Positions 28,702-37,117 of a stretch of 64,000 nucleotides of DNA are shown piece after piece. Each line of letters begins with the position of its first letter. The stretch's first letter is position 1. Source of the DNA: Nonomuraea cavernae (GTDB lineage: Bacteria > Actinomycetota > Actinomycetes > Streptosporangiales > Streptosporangiaceae); the NCBI RefSeq assembly GCF_014646355.1, contig NZ_BMNH01000004.1, positions 124,001 to 188,000 on the forward strand, read 5' to 3'. The translations under genes were made by a program, and so were the position numbers. A model generated the notes under the pieces. The model was not told the DNA's origin. It searched no databases and was given only the letters and a program-made list of their open reading frames with translations.

Positions 28702-30081
28702 ATGAAGTTCGTCCTCCCCGGACTGCTGCTCGCGATGCTGCTCGGCGCGCTCGACCAGACGATCATGGCGCCCGCCCTCCCGGCGGTGGCGACCGCGCTC
28801 GGCGGGCTGGGCCAGATGCCCGCCGTGATCACCGCCTACCTGGTCGCCGCCACCGTGGTGATGCCCGTCTACGGCAAGCTCGGCGACCGCTACGGGCGCA
28901 AGCCGATGATGCAGGCGGCGATCGTCATCTTCGTCACCGGCGCCGTGCTCTGCGCGCTGGCCGGGTCGATGCCGCAGTTCGTCGCGTTCCGCGCGCTGCA
29001 GGGCGTCGGCGGCGGCGGGCTGATGATCGGCGCACAGGCGATCATCGGCGAGCTCGTCAGCCCCCGCGAGCGCGGCCGCTACCTGGGCCTCATCGGCGCC
29101 GCCTACGTCGTCGCGGCCGTCGGCGGACCACTGCTCGGCGGGTTCATCGTCGACCGGTTCGACTGGCGGTGGATCTTCGCCGTCTACCCGCCGCTCGGTC
29201 TGATCGCGCTGGTGCTTCTGACGGTCACGCTGCGACTGCCCAAGCCGGTGAGTCGCGCGCCGATCGACGTCGCCGGCGCGCTCACCCTGGCCGTCGCCGT
29301 GGTCGGCGTCGTGCTGCTCGGTCAGACCCGAGAGCCCGTCTTCCTGGCCGTGGCGCTCGCCGGCGCCGTCGCGTGGCTGGTGAGCGCGAGGTACGCGGCC
29401 GACCCGATCCTGCCGCTGCGGCTCTTCCGCGACCGGGCCTTCGCCGTGCCCGTGACGATCAGCATGCTCGTCGGGTTCGCGCTGTTCGGCACCGTCACGT
29501 ACCTGCCGGCCTACCTGCAGATCGCGCTGCGCTCCACCGCCACCCAGGCCGGGCTGCTGGTCACGGCGTTGATGGCCGGCGTGCTGATCACCACCATCGT
29601 CTCCGGCCGGCTCATCACCCGGACCGGCCGCTACAAGCCCTATCCGGTGGCGGGCACCGCCGTGGCCGCGCTCGGCCTGGCACTGCTGCCCTTCGCCGAC
29701 GGTGCCGCGGTGTTCGCGGCCGTGATGCTGCTGATCGGGCTCGGCATCGGGCTCGTCATGCAGGTCATGGTGCTGGCCGCGCAGAACGCCGTCGAGTACG
29801 CCGACCTCGGCACCGCCACGTCGTCGGTGACGTTCATGCGCCAGATCGGCGCCTCGGCCGGGGTCGCGCTGGCCGGAGCGCTGATCACCTGGCGGATCGC
29901 GGGCGACCTCCCCGTGGCCGGGCCGGCCGGCCTGCCCGAGAGCGTGCGGGCCGCGTTCGCCGAGGCCGTGCCGCCCGTCCTCGGCGGCATGGCGCCGCTG
30001 CTCGCCGTGGCCTTCGTCCTCGCGCTGGTCCTGCCGGCGCGTCCCCTGCGCACCACCGCTTACGTCGAGGAGAGAGCATGA
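28702..30081 (+). CDS. MFS drug exporter (DHA2 / EmrB-QacA type)
   Basis: 459 residues with about 14 hydrophobic segments. Motif A is GKLGDRYGRKPMMQAAI (residues about 53-69), LDQTIMAPALPAVATALG in the first helix is typical of DHA2 exporters, and motif C-like GGPLLGGFIVDRFDWRWIF follows helix 5. It would export a drug or metabolite by proton antiport. It is the first gene of a three-gene operon with a phosphotransferase-like gene (ATGA overlap) and a TetR regulator, behind a palindromic operator. Confidence 0.92.
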   Translation: MKFVLPGLLLAMLLGALDQTIMAPALPAVATALGGLGQMPAVITAYLVAATVVMPVYGKLGDRYGRKPMMQAAIVIFVTGAVLCALAGSMPQFVAFRALQGVGGGGLMIGAQAIIGELVSPRERGRYLGLIGAAYVVAAVGGPLLGGFIVDRFDWRWIFAVYPPLGLIALVLLTVTLRLPKPVSRAPIDVAGALTLAVAVVGVVLLGQTREPVFLAVALAGAVAWLVSARYAADPILPLRLFRDRAFAVPVTISMLVGFALFGTVTYLPAYLQIALRSTATQAGLLVTALMAGVLITTIVSGRLITRTGRYKPYPVAGTAVAALGLALLPFADGAAVFAAVMLLIGLGIGLVMQVMVLAAQNAVEYADLGTATSSVTFMRQIGASAGVALAGALITWRIAGDLPVAGPAGLPESVRAAFAEAVPPVLGGMAPLLAVAFVLALVLPARPLRTTAYVEERA

Positions 30082-32444
30082 CACTCGTCGCGCCCCTGCG
30101 GGCGTTCGGCCGTGACGACCTGGCACTGGCCGGCGGGAAGGGAGCCAATCTGGGAGAGCTGGTCCGCAAGGGCTTCCCCGTCCCCGACGGCTTCGTGATC
30201 ACGACCGCCGCCTACGACCTGGTCGCCGGCGGCCACGACACGCGCGACCACTTCGAGCGGGTGGAGTTGCCCGCCGAACTGCGCGAGGCCATCGCCGCCG
30301 GCTACGCGGCGCTCGGCCGCGGCCCGGTCGCCGTCCGCTCCAGCGCCACCGCCGAGGACCTGCCCGGCGCCGCGTTCGCCGGCCAGCAGGACACCTACCT
30401 CAACGTCGTGGGGGAGGAGGCCCTGGCCGACGCCGTACGCCGGTGCTGGGGGTCGCTGTGGGGAGACAGGGCCGTGGCCTACCGGCACCGGCTCGGCATC
30501 GACCCGGGCGAGGTGCGCATCGCGGTGGTCGTGCAGAGCATGGTCGAGGCGGAGACGGCCGGCGTGCTGTTCACCGCCGATCCGGTCACGGGCGACCGCG
30601 CGCGGATCGTGGTCGACGCGAGCAGCGGGCTGGGGGAGGCGGTCGTCTCCGGTCTCGTCACCCCCGACCACTACGTGCTCGACGCCGCGGGGGAGGTCAC
30701 CGCGTACACGCCGGGCCGGCGCGAGGTGGTCATCCGCGGCGCGGCGGGCGGCGGGGTCGTCCGCGAAAGTGGTGCCGGCGCGTCCGGCGAGCGGCTGCCC
30801 GGCGAGGCGCTGCGCGAGCTGGCCCGCCTGGCCGGCGAGGTCGCCGGACACTTCGGCAGGCCGCAGGACATCGAGTGGGCCTATGCCGGCGGCCAGGTCA
30901 GGCTGCTGCAGGCGCGTCCCATGACGGCGCTCCCGCCGCCGCCGCTGGGACGGCTCAACCCGGTGCGGCGCAAGCTCGGCGCGATCCTGCTGGAGTACAT
31001 GCCGGTGCGGCCCTACCCGATCGACATGTCCACCTGGGTTCCGTACGGCCCTGCCGGGCTGATGGCCAGAGTGACCGGCCACTTCGGCATCAGGGGCGCC
31101 TTCGAGGACTTCCTGGTGGAGGAGGAGGGCGTGGTCTACGCGTTGGTGCCGCCGCGCCCCCGTCCGTCAATCCGGATGCTGGTCACGCCGGTGCGGATCC
31201 TCCGGCTGGCCAGGCGCCACGACCCTGCCCGGTGGACCGAGGACCCGCGCTTTCGCGCCTTCGTCGCGGCGACCGAGGAGCTGGAGTCCCGCGACCTGGC
31301 CGCGCTGCCGTGGCCGGAGCTGGTCCGGGTGCCCAGGCAGGCGCTCGACCTGGTGCAGCCGGTGGCCGACCTGCGCATCGACTACCTGCCGGGCAGCGGC
31401 CTCGCGCTGCTGAGACTGCTCGTGTCGCTCAAGCTGCTCGGGCGCGGCAAGGAGTTCGGCGATCTGATCGCGGGCGCTCGCACCCGCACCTCCGACGCCA
31501 ACCAGGCGCTGGAGGAGCTGGCCGAGGAGGCCCGGCTGACGGGCGCACTCGACGCCGACCCGCCCCCCGCCGCCTTCGCCGCCAAGCTGCGGGACTTCCT
31601 CGCCGAGTACGGCCACCGCGAGACGGCGAGCCCGCTCCTCGTCACCCCGCCGACCTGGGCCGACGCGCCGGAGACGGTGCTCGGCCTGGTCAGGGTGCTC
31701 GCGGCCAAGCCGCCTGCTCCCGCCGCCGGCGGCGACGCGCTCGAACGGCTGCTCGCCCACCCCCGGCTGCGTACGGCGGCCCGCCGGGCCAGGATGACGC
31801 GCCGGGTCCAGGCGGCGCGCGCCGGCGTCGCCTTCCGCGAGGACAGTCACTTCTTCTTCACCGAGCCGCTGCCCGTGCTGCGCCGCTCCCTGGTGGAGAT
31901 CGGCCGCAGGCTGCGCGACGCTGGGCTGCTCCAGGAGCCGGAGGACGTCTTCCATCTGCGGCTGGAGGAGCTCGAAGGGATCGATGACGTCAGGACGCCG
32001 GCCGAGCCCGACCGTGAGCGGTTGCGCGCGGCCGTGCTCCGGAGGGCGGCCAAGCGGGAGGAGTTCGCGGGCGTGCGGCTCATCGACCCGGCCGCGATCT
32101 TCCCCGCGCGGCCGGCGGGTGACGCGCTCGTCGCCGGGACGCCCGCGGGCGGCGGCACCGCCACCGGACCGGTGAAGGTCATCGCGGATCCGGCCGAGTT
32201 CGGTCGGCTGACCGAGGGCGACGTGCTCGTCTGCCCCTACACCAACCCGTCGTGGACGCCGTTGTTCCAGCGGGCCGCGGCCGTGGTGGTGGACACGGGC
32301 GGCAGCGCCTCGCACGCGGCGATCGTGGCCCGCGAGTACGGCATCCCGGCCGTCATGGGCACCGGTGAGGGGACCTCGGTGCTGGCCGACGGGCAGCTGG
32401 TGACCGTCGACGGCGGCACCGGCCTGGTCTCCGCGGCTTCGTAG
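30078..32444 (+). CDS. PEP-utilising / rifampin phosphotransferase-like enzyme
   Basis: 788 residues. The N-terminal ATP-grasp domain of the PPDK/PEP-synthase type has GGKGANLGELVRKGFPVPDG and VAVRSSATAEDLPGAAFAGQ, then VLFTADPVTGDRARIVVDAS and the end QDIEWAYAGGQVRLLQARPM (about residue 280). A middle domain of about 380 residues follows. The C-terminal swivelling phosphohistidine domain carries GGSASHAAIVAREYGIPAVM with H746. This ATP-domain/substrate-domain/His-domain order is that of rifampin phosphotransferase (Rph, ~865 residues) and differs from true PEP synthase, which has a C-terminal TIM barrel. It may inactivate a drug by ATP-dependent phosphorylation; the substrate is unknown. Confidence 0.85.
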   Translation: MTLVAPLRAFGRDDLALAGGKGANLGELVRKGFPVPDGFVITTAAYDLVAGGHDTRDHFERVELPAELREAIAAGYAALGRGPVAVRSSATAEDLPGAAFAGQQDTYLNVVGEEALADAVRRCWGSLWGDRAVAYRHRLGIDPGEVRIAVVVQSMVEAETAGVLFTADPVTGDRARIVVDASSGLGEAVVSGLVTPDHYVLDAAGEVTAYTPGRREVVIRGAAGGGVVRESGAGASGERLPGEALRELARLAGEVAGHFGRPQDIEWAYAGGQVRLLQARPMTALPPPPLGRLNPVRRKLGAILLEYMPVRPYPIDMSTWVPYGPAGLMARVTGHFGIRGAFEDFLVEEEGVVYALVPPRPRPSIRMLVTPVRILRLARRHDPARWTEDPRFRAFVAATEELESRDLAALPWPELVRVPRQALDLVQPVADLRIDYLPGSGLALLRLLVSLKLLGRGKEFGDLIAGARTRTSDANQALEELAEEARLTGALDADPPPAAFAAKLRDFLAEYGHRETASPLLVTPPTWADAPETVLGLVRVLAAKPPAPAAGGDALERLLAHPRLRTAARRARMTRRVQAARAGVAFREDSHFFFTEPLPVLRRSLVEIGRRLRDAGLLQEPEDVFHLRLEELEGIDDVRTPAEPDRERLRAAVLRRAAKREEFAGVRLIDPAAIFPARPAGDALVAGTPAGGGTATGPVKVIADPAEFGRLTEGDVLVCPYTNPSWTPLFQRAAAVVVDTGGSASHAAIVAREYGIPAVMGTGEGTSVLADGQLVTVDGGTGLVSAAS

Positions 32445-32454
32445 GATGCGTGAC

Positions 32455-33045
32455 ATGGTGACCGACCACCGCAAGCTGCCCCGCCGTCGCGGCGAGGAGC
32501 TCAGCGCCGCCATCTTCCGGGCGACGCTCGACGAGCTCGCCGACGTCGGCTACGCCGGGCTGACCATGGAACGGGTCGCCGAACGGGCCAAGGCCAGCAA
32601 GGCGTCGCTCTACCGGCGCTGGCCCACCCGCATCGAGCTGGTGATGGACGCGGTCTACCACCTGCTGCCCGCCCCGCTCTCGGTGCCCGACACCGGCACG
32701 CTGCGCGGTGACGCGCTGGCCGGGCTGAGACGTACGGCGGAGTTGCTGACCGGACCGGCGGGCGAGGCGCTGCGCGGGCTGCTCGGCGAGGCGCTGGGCG
32801 ACGAGTCGCGCGCCGCCAGGTTCCGGGAGAACTCCCAGCGGGCGGGCAGGCGGATGATGGAGGAGGTCACGCGCCGGGCGGTCGAGCGGGGTGAGATCGA
32901 TCCGGCCGCCGTCACCCCGCTCCGCCTGGACGCCGGGCAGGCGCTGCTCAGGCAGCACTTCCTCTTCGCCGGCCCGTCCATCCCCGACGAGCTGGTCGTT
33001 CGGATCGTCGACGAGGTGATCGTGCCGTTGTTCGGCTCGCGGTGA
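32455..33045 (+). CDS. TetR/AcrR family regulator (cassette regulator)
   Basis: 196 residues from the ATG at 32455, chosen because AGGA lies eight bases upstream; an ATG at 32446 would add three residues without a ribosome binding site. The HTH is LTMERVAERAKASKASLYRR, then WPTRIELVMDAVYH. The C-terminal ligand-binding domain resembles TetR_C_11. As last gene of the operon it most likely represses its own transcription at the 31-bp palindrome in front of the MFS gene. Confidence 0.9.
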   Translation: MVTDHRKLPRRRGEELSAAIFRATLDELADVGYAGLTMERVAERAKASKASLYRRWPTRIELVMDAVYHLLPAPLSVPDTGTLRGDALAGLRRTAELLTGPAGEALRGLLGEALGDESRAARFRENSQRAGRRMMEEVTRRAVERGEIDPAAVTPLRLDAGQALLRQHFLFAGPSIPDELVVRIVDEVIVPLFGSR

Positions 33046-33110
33046 ACGGCTCAGCGCCAGGCGGCCGGATCGGCGTGGCGGGCCCGTCCTGGCCATGGCC
33101 GATGTCGTGG

Positions 33111-33160
33111 CCGGCCCGTCGGCCGGTGGAGCTGTGACCGGCCCGTCGGCCGGCGGAGCT
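33111..33160. repeat. Direct repeat between convergent TetR genes
   Basis: Two copies of a 23-base unit (CCGGCCCGTCGGCCGG, then T or C, then GGAGCT) at 33111-33133 and 33138-33160. Each copy contains a GGCC-rich palindrome that may act as terminator for both TetR genes. The second copy runs two bases into the downstream TetR gene. Confidence 0.55.
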
Positions 33161-33857
33161 ACTGAGCGAGGCCCATCATCCCGGCCAGCAGGCGCGCCGA
33201 GTGGTCGAAGACCGCCCGCCTGTCCTCGATCGTGTTCTCGAACTGGCCGAACACCTCGAAGTTGATCCACCCGTACAGGCCGGTCCACGCGGTGACGCAG
33301 CGCAGCAGCACGTCGCCGGGCACGCCGGGCATGAGCTCGCCGATGACCGCAGTCTCGGCGACCGCGGCCGGTGGCGGGGCGGGCGCGGGGGGCGGCGGGG
33401 TGAGCGCGCCCGCGTGGTACGCCTCCGACAGGATGCGCCCGTACACCGCGACGTCGCGGACTCTGGCGGAGACCGTGTCCTGCGGCGCGTGATAGCCGGG
33501 CACCGGCGAGCCGTACAGCAGCGCGTACTCGTGCGGGTGCGCCACCGCCCAGTCGCGGACGGCGTGGCAGGCGACCAGCCATCGGCCCAGGTAGTCGTCC
33601 GGGGAGCAGGCGGCGTCGGCCCGTTCGACCGCCTCGCCGAGCGCGTTGTAGCCGTCGATGATCAATGTGGTCAGCAGGTCATCGCGGCTCGGGAAATATC
33701 GGTAGATGGCCGATGAGACCATGCCCATCTCCCGCGCGACGGCCCGCAGGGACAGGCCCCCGGCGCCTTCGGTGGCCAGCTGACGGCGGGCGATGTCGGC
33801 GATCTCCCTGGTCAGCTCGGCCCTGACTCGTTCTCTGGCGGTACGGCTGGCTGTCAT
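33159..33857 (-). CDS. TetR/AcrR family regulator, divergent from DUF2568 operon
   Basis: 232 residues from the ATG at 33857. The HTH is LSLRAVAREMGMVSSAIYRY followed by FPSRDDLLTTLIIDGYNALG. The C-terminal domain has a Pro/Ala-rich insertion (LTPPPPAPAPPPAAVAE) near residue 165. It faces the operon at 33972 and the two share a 114-base region with two palindromic sites, so it probably represses that operon and itself. Confidence 0.9.
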   Translation of the reverse strand: MTASRTARERVRAELTREIADIARRQLATEGAGGLSLRAVAREMGMVSSAIYRYFPSRDDLLTTLIIDGYNALGEAVERADAACSPDDYLGRWLVACHAVRDWAVAHPHEYALLYGSPVPGYHAPQDTVSARVRDVAVYGRILSEAYHAGALTPPPPAPAPPPAAVAETAVIGELMPGVPGDVLLRCVTAWTGLYGWINFEVFGQFENTIEDRRAVFDHSARLLAGMMGLAQ

Positions 33858-33890
33858 GCCCCGCACGCTACCAGAGCGGCGGCAAAAAAC

Positions 33891-33940
33891 GAGAGCACCG
33901 CTCTTGACGACTGTCGCTCACGTGAGAGAGCATTGCTCTC
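33891..33940. promoter_or_regulatory. Two TetR-type operator sites in a divergent promoter region
   Basis: GAGAGCA, T, TGCTCTC (33926-33940) is a perfect 7-1-7 palindrome. GAGAGC, ACC, GCTCTT (33891-33905) is a related imperfect copy 35 bases upstream. A TTGACG at 33904-33909 lies between them and could be the -35 of the plus-strand operon. Confidence 0.65.
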
Positions 33941-33971
33941 ACAAGAGAACGGCAGTCACGAGGAGAATGCG

Positions 33972-34325
33972 ATGCCCACCCTCGCCAAGGGGGCCAACCT
34001 GGCCCTGATGTTCCTGCTGGAGCTCGGTGTCCTCGCTGCCGCCGGCTACTGGGGCTTCACGCTGAGCGAGAGCTGGGGCGTCAAGCTGCTCGCCGGTCTC
34101 GGCGGGCCCGCCCTGTTCGTGGCCGTGTGGGCGCTGTTCGGCGCGGGAGGCGGCGCCAACGCCGTCTTCCCCCTGACCGGTCCCGCCCGCGCCGCGCTCG
34201 AGATCATCTGGTTCGGCGGCGGAGCGCTCGCCCTGCACGCCGCCGGTCTGACCACCCCGGCCGCCGTCCTCGCCGCCCTCTTCGTCGTCAACGCGGTCCT
34301 CCGTCTCGTCTGGAAGCAGGTCTGA
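33972..34325 (+). CDS. DUF2568 (YrdB-like) membrane protein
   Basis: 117 residues with four hydrophobic helices: LALMFLLELGVLAAAGYWGF, LLAGLGGPALFVAVWALFGA, LEIIWFGGGALALHAAGLT and AAVLAALFVVNAVLRLVW. This is the pattern of DUF2568. Function unknown. The ATG has GAGGAGA upstream. It is first in an operon with an epimerase-type protein and an oxidoreductase, under the divergent TetR. Confidence 0.85.
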   Translation: MPTLAKGANLALMFLLELGVLAAAGYWGFTLSESWGVKLLAGLGGPALFVAVWALFGAGGGANAVFPLTGPARAALEIIWFGGGALALHAAGLTTPAAVLAALFVVNAVLRLVWKQV

Positions 34326-34327
34326 TC

Positions 34328-35239
34328 ATGGGTAAGCACGTCGTCGTAGGTTCCGGCCAGGTCGGCAACCACCTGGCCGGCAAGCTCCTCGCCCGGGGAC
34401 ATGAGGTCACCGTGGTGACCCGCTCGGGCAGCGGCCCCGCCGGGGCGACCAGGGTGGCGGCCGACGTCGCCGACCAGGCCCGGCTGATCGAGGTCACCAG
34501 AGGCGCCGACGTCCTCTACAACTGCGTCAACCCCCGGTATCACCGCTGGCTCACCGACTGGCCGCCGATGGCCGCCTCCTTCCTGGGCGCGGCCGAGGCC
34601 ACCGGCGCGGTCCTCGTCATCCTCGGCAACCTCTACCCGTACGGCCCGGTCACCGGCCCCATGACCGAGGACCTGCCGCTCGCGTCCACCAACCCCAAGT
34701 TCCAGGTCAGGGCCAAGATGTGGGCCGACGCGCTGGCCGCGCACGAGGCGGGCCGGATCAGGGTGACCGAGGTGCGCGGCTCCGACTACTTCGGCCCCGG
34801 CGCCACCGACCAGTCCTACCTCGGCGACCGGTTCCTCGTGCCGCTCCGCGAGGGCAGGACGATCCAGCTGGTCTGGCCCGCCGACATGCCGCACAGCTGG
34901 ACCTACCTGCCCGACGTGGCCGACGCGCTGATCGTGGCCGGCGCCGACGAGCGGGCCTGGGGGCGGCCGTGGCACGTGCCCACCGGCGAGCCGCGTACCT
35001 TCCGGGAGATGGGGGAGCGGATGGCCGCCCTGCTGGGCCGGCCCGCGCCCCGCCTGATGCGGCTGCCGTGGCCGGCGGTGCAGGCCGCGGGCCTGTTCTC
35101 GCCCATGATCGGCGAGCTGCGGCACACCCGCTACCAGTTCGTCGCGCCGTACGTGCTCGACTCGTCGGCGTTCCAGCGTACGTTCGGCCTCGCGCCGACC
35201 CCGCTGGACGAGGCGCTGAAGGCTACGCTCGTGGCGTGA
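34328..35239 (+). CDS. NAD-dependent epimerase/dehydratase family protein (extended SDR)
   Basis: 303 residues. The Rossmann start is HVVVGSGQVGNHLAGKLLAR, a GxGxxG-type loop. A Tyr at NLYPYGP and the KMWADAL lysine replace the usual YxxxK, so the catalytic set is atypical. The middle (SDYFGPGATDQSYLGDRFLV, DMPHSWTYLPDVADALIVAG) fits atypical SDRs that reduce or rearrange small metabolites. It starts two bases after the DUF2568 gene and overlaps the oxidoreductase gene by four bases. Confidence 0.85.
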   Translation: MGKHVVVGSGQVGNHLAGKLLARGHEVTVVTRSGSGPAGATRVAADVADQARLIEVTRGADVLYNCVNPRYHRWLTDWPPMAASFLGAAEATGAVLVILGNLYPYGPVTGPMTEDLPLASTNPKFQVRAKMWADALAAHEAGRIRVTEVRGSDYFGPGATDQSYLGDRFLVPLREGRTIQLVWPADMPHSWTYLPDVADALIVAGADERAWGRPWHVPTGEPRTFREMGERMAALLGRPAPRLMRLPWPAVQAAGLFSPMIGELRHTRYQFVAPYVLDSSAFQRTFGLAPTPLDEALKATLVA

Positions 35240-36162
35240 AGATCGCCATGATCGGCCTGGGCGACATAGCGGAGAAGGCCTACCTTCCCGTGCTCGCCGC
35301 CCAACCCGGCCTCGACCTGCACCTGTGCACCCGCGACAGGCACACGCTCGACCGGCTCGGCGACGCCTACCGCGTCGCCGCCCGGTTCTCGTCCGTGGAC
35401 GAGGTGATCAAAGCCGGGGTCGACGCCGCCTTCGTGCACGCCGCCACGGTCGCGCACCGCGAGGTGGTGGAGCCCCTGCTGGAGGCCGGGGTGCATGTGT
35501 ACGTCGACAAGCCGATCGCTGACAACCTGGCCGACTGCGGGCATCTCGCCCGGCTGGCCCGGGCGACGGGCAGGTCGCTGATGACCGGCTTCAACCGGCG
35601 CCACGCTCCCGGCTACACCGGGCTCGCCGAGCTGCCCCGTCACCTCGTGCTGATGACCAAGCACCGGGCCGACCACCCCGACGTGCCCAGGCGGGCGGTG
35701 TTCGACGACTTCATCCACGTGGTCGACACGCTGCGCTTCCTCGCCCCCGGCGAGATCACCGGCACCAGGTTCCGCACCCGCGTACGCGACGGGCTGCTCG
35801 AACACATCGTGCTGGAGCTGTCCGGCGACGGGTTCACCGCCATCGGCCTGATGAACCGGGTGAGCGGCGCCGCCGAGGAGACCTGCGAGGTCATGGGCGA
35901 CGGGGTCAAGCGCCGGGTGGTCAACCTCGGCGACGTGATCGATTACGCGGGTGGCGAGACCCTCACCAGGCGGCCCGACTGGACCCCGGTCGGCAGGCAG
36001 CGCGGCATCGAGCAGATCTGCCTGGCCTTCCTCGACGCGGTCCGCGACGGCCGCACGATCACCGCCGACGATGCCCTGCTCACCCACGCGATCTGCGAGG
36101 ACATCGTCAGGCAGGCCGATGCCGCCGCATCCACCGGTCCGAGCGGGTCAGCATCTGGTTGA
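35236..36162 (+). CDS. Gfo/Idh/MocA family oxidoreductase
   Basis: 308 residues. N-terminal Rossmann fold KIAMIGLGDIAEKAYLPVLA, then DAAFVHAATVAHREVVEPLL and the signature VHVYVDKPIADNLADC (EKP-like motif with Lys). The C-terminal half is the alpha/beta substrate domain (AVFDDFIHVVDTLRFL). It would be an NAD(P)-dependent dehydrogenase; the closest known type is the virulence factor MviM-like group. GTG start within the epimerase stop region. Its last 56 bases overlap the convergent protease gene. Confidence 0.87.
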   Translation: MKIAMIGLGDIAEKAYLPVLAAQPGLDLHLCTRDRHTLDRLGDAYRVAARFSSVDEVIKAGVDAAFVHAATVAHREVVEPLLEAGVHVYVDKPIADNLADCGHLARLARATGRSLMTGFNRRHAPGYTGLAELPRHLVLMTKHRADHPDVPRRAVFDDFIHVVDTLRFLAPGEITGTRFRTRVRDGLLEHIVLELSGDGFTAIGLMNRVSGAAEETCEVMGDGVKRRVVNLGDVIDYAGGETLTRRPDWTPVGRQRGIEQICLAFLDAVRDGRTITADDALLTHAICEDIVRQADAAASTGPSGSASG

Positions 36163-36940
36163 ACGTCCCGCCGCCGAGCCGGGCCAGCACGGTGAAGCCG
36201 CTCTGGTCATGCAGCGGGCTGGAGGACGAGACGACGCCGGCCACCAGGTCGCCGTACAACGCGGGCCCGCCGCTGGCGCCCGCCGGAGCGTGGCAGTTGC
36301 GCGTGACGAGCAGCCCGGGCTCGCGCGAGATGGCCTCGACCGCGTCGCCGACGCAGTGATAGAGCTCGGTGCCCGGGTAGTGCCGGCCGGCCGGGTAGCC
36401 GAGCAGTTCCAGGCCGCCGAGCGAGGTGCCCCTGCGGGTGCGCAGCGTCCGCAGCCCGCGCCCGGTCACGTCCTCCAGCGGGCGCCTGCCCCTGGCCACC
36501 CCGACCAGTCCGACGTCGTACGGGAGCAGCTCCGGAGAGTACGGCTCGCTCCGCCAGCGATCCGGCACCCACGTCCGCACCGCGCGCCAGGCGCCGAACG
36601 GCGGGCGGCCCTCCTCGTAACCGGGAAGGAACGTCACCCGCTTCAGCGTCCGGCCCTTGTCGTGCAGGCAGTGCGCGGCGGTCAGCACCAGGCTGCGGCT
36701 CTTCGACCTGATCACCGAGCCGCCGCACAGGACGGTGCCGCCGGTGACCGGATCGCGCGACAGCAGCACCCCCGACAGGCGGTGGTCCGAGGTGTGGGGA
36801 GCGGCGACCGGCGCGTAGCCGAGCCGGTCGCCGCCGGGTGTCAGGACCCGTTGCTCCGGCACGGACCGTAGGGACAGCTCCGAGGCGCCGGTGGGGTCGA
36901 GTAGGGCGAGGGACAGCACCAACCTGAGCACGGACCACAC
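36107..36940 (-). CDS. Secreted trypsin-like serine protease
   Basis: 277 residues with a signal peptide (WSVLRLVLSLALLDPTGAS). The catalytic triad is His in SLVLTAAHCLHD, Asp in PYDVGLVGVA and Ser in CHAPAGASGGPALYGD. The layout is chymotrypsin-like S1 with GlpS/V8-type traits (small, no obvious extra domains). It probably acts outside the cell. GTG start at 36940; a second GTG at 36931 would shorten the signal peptide by three residues. The end overlaps the oxidoreductase gene tail to tail. Confidence 0.87.
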   Translation of the reverse strand: MWSVLRLVLSLALLDPTGASELSLRSVPEQRVLTPGGDRLGYAPVAAPHTSDHRLSGVLLSRDPVTGGTVLCGGSVIRSKSRSLVLTAAHCLHDKGRTLKRVTFLPGYEEGRPPFGAWRAVRTWVPDRWRSEPYSPELLPYDVGLVGVARGRRPLEDVTGRGLRTLRTRRGTSLGGLELLGYPAGRHYPGTELYHCVGDAVEAISREPGLLVTRNCHAPAGASGGPALYGDLVAGVVSSSSPLHDQSGFTVLARLGGGTFNQMLTRSDRWMRRHRPA

Positions 36941-37075
36941 TCTAGGGGCGTCATGATCAGCATCCTGACCTGCGACACCTTGGCTTTACCAACCTGTGGA
37001 CCGGGCGGGTGACCGGTGACGAGCCGGGCCGGCTGATCCGCCGGACGTCGCTCGACGGTCCGTGAGCGTCCACGC

Positions 37076-37105
37076 CGCCCCGCCTCCTCACCGGCAGGCG
37101 GGGCG
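37076..37105 (-). terminator. Terminator of glutamate dehydrogenase gene
   Basis: CGCCCCGCCT, 10-base loop, AGGCGGGGCG: a perfect 10-bp stem 13 bases beyond the minus-strand stop. Confidence 0.65.
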
Positions 37106-37117
37106 CGCGTCACGTCG

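Noticed and set aside
28639..28702. Rifampin-associated element (RAE) expected before an rph gene
   Set aside because: No RAE-like sequence seen; the only symmetrical site is the TTAGAGAACGA palindrome, which fits a TetR operator.
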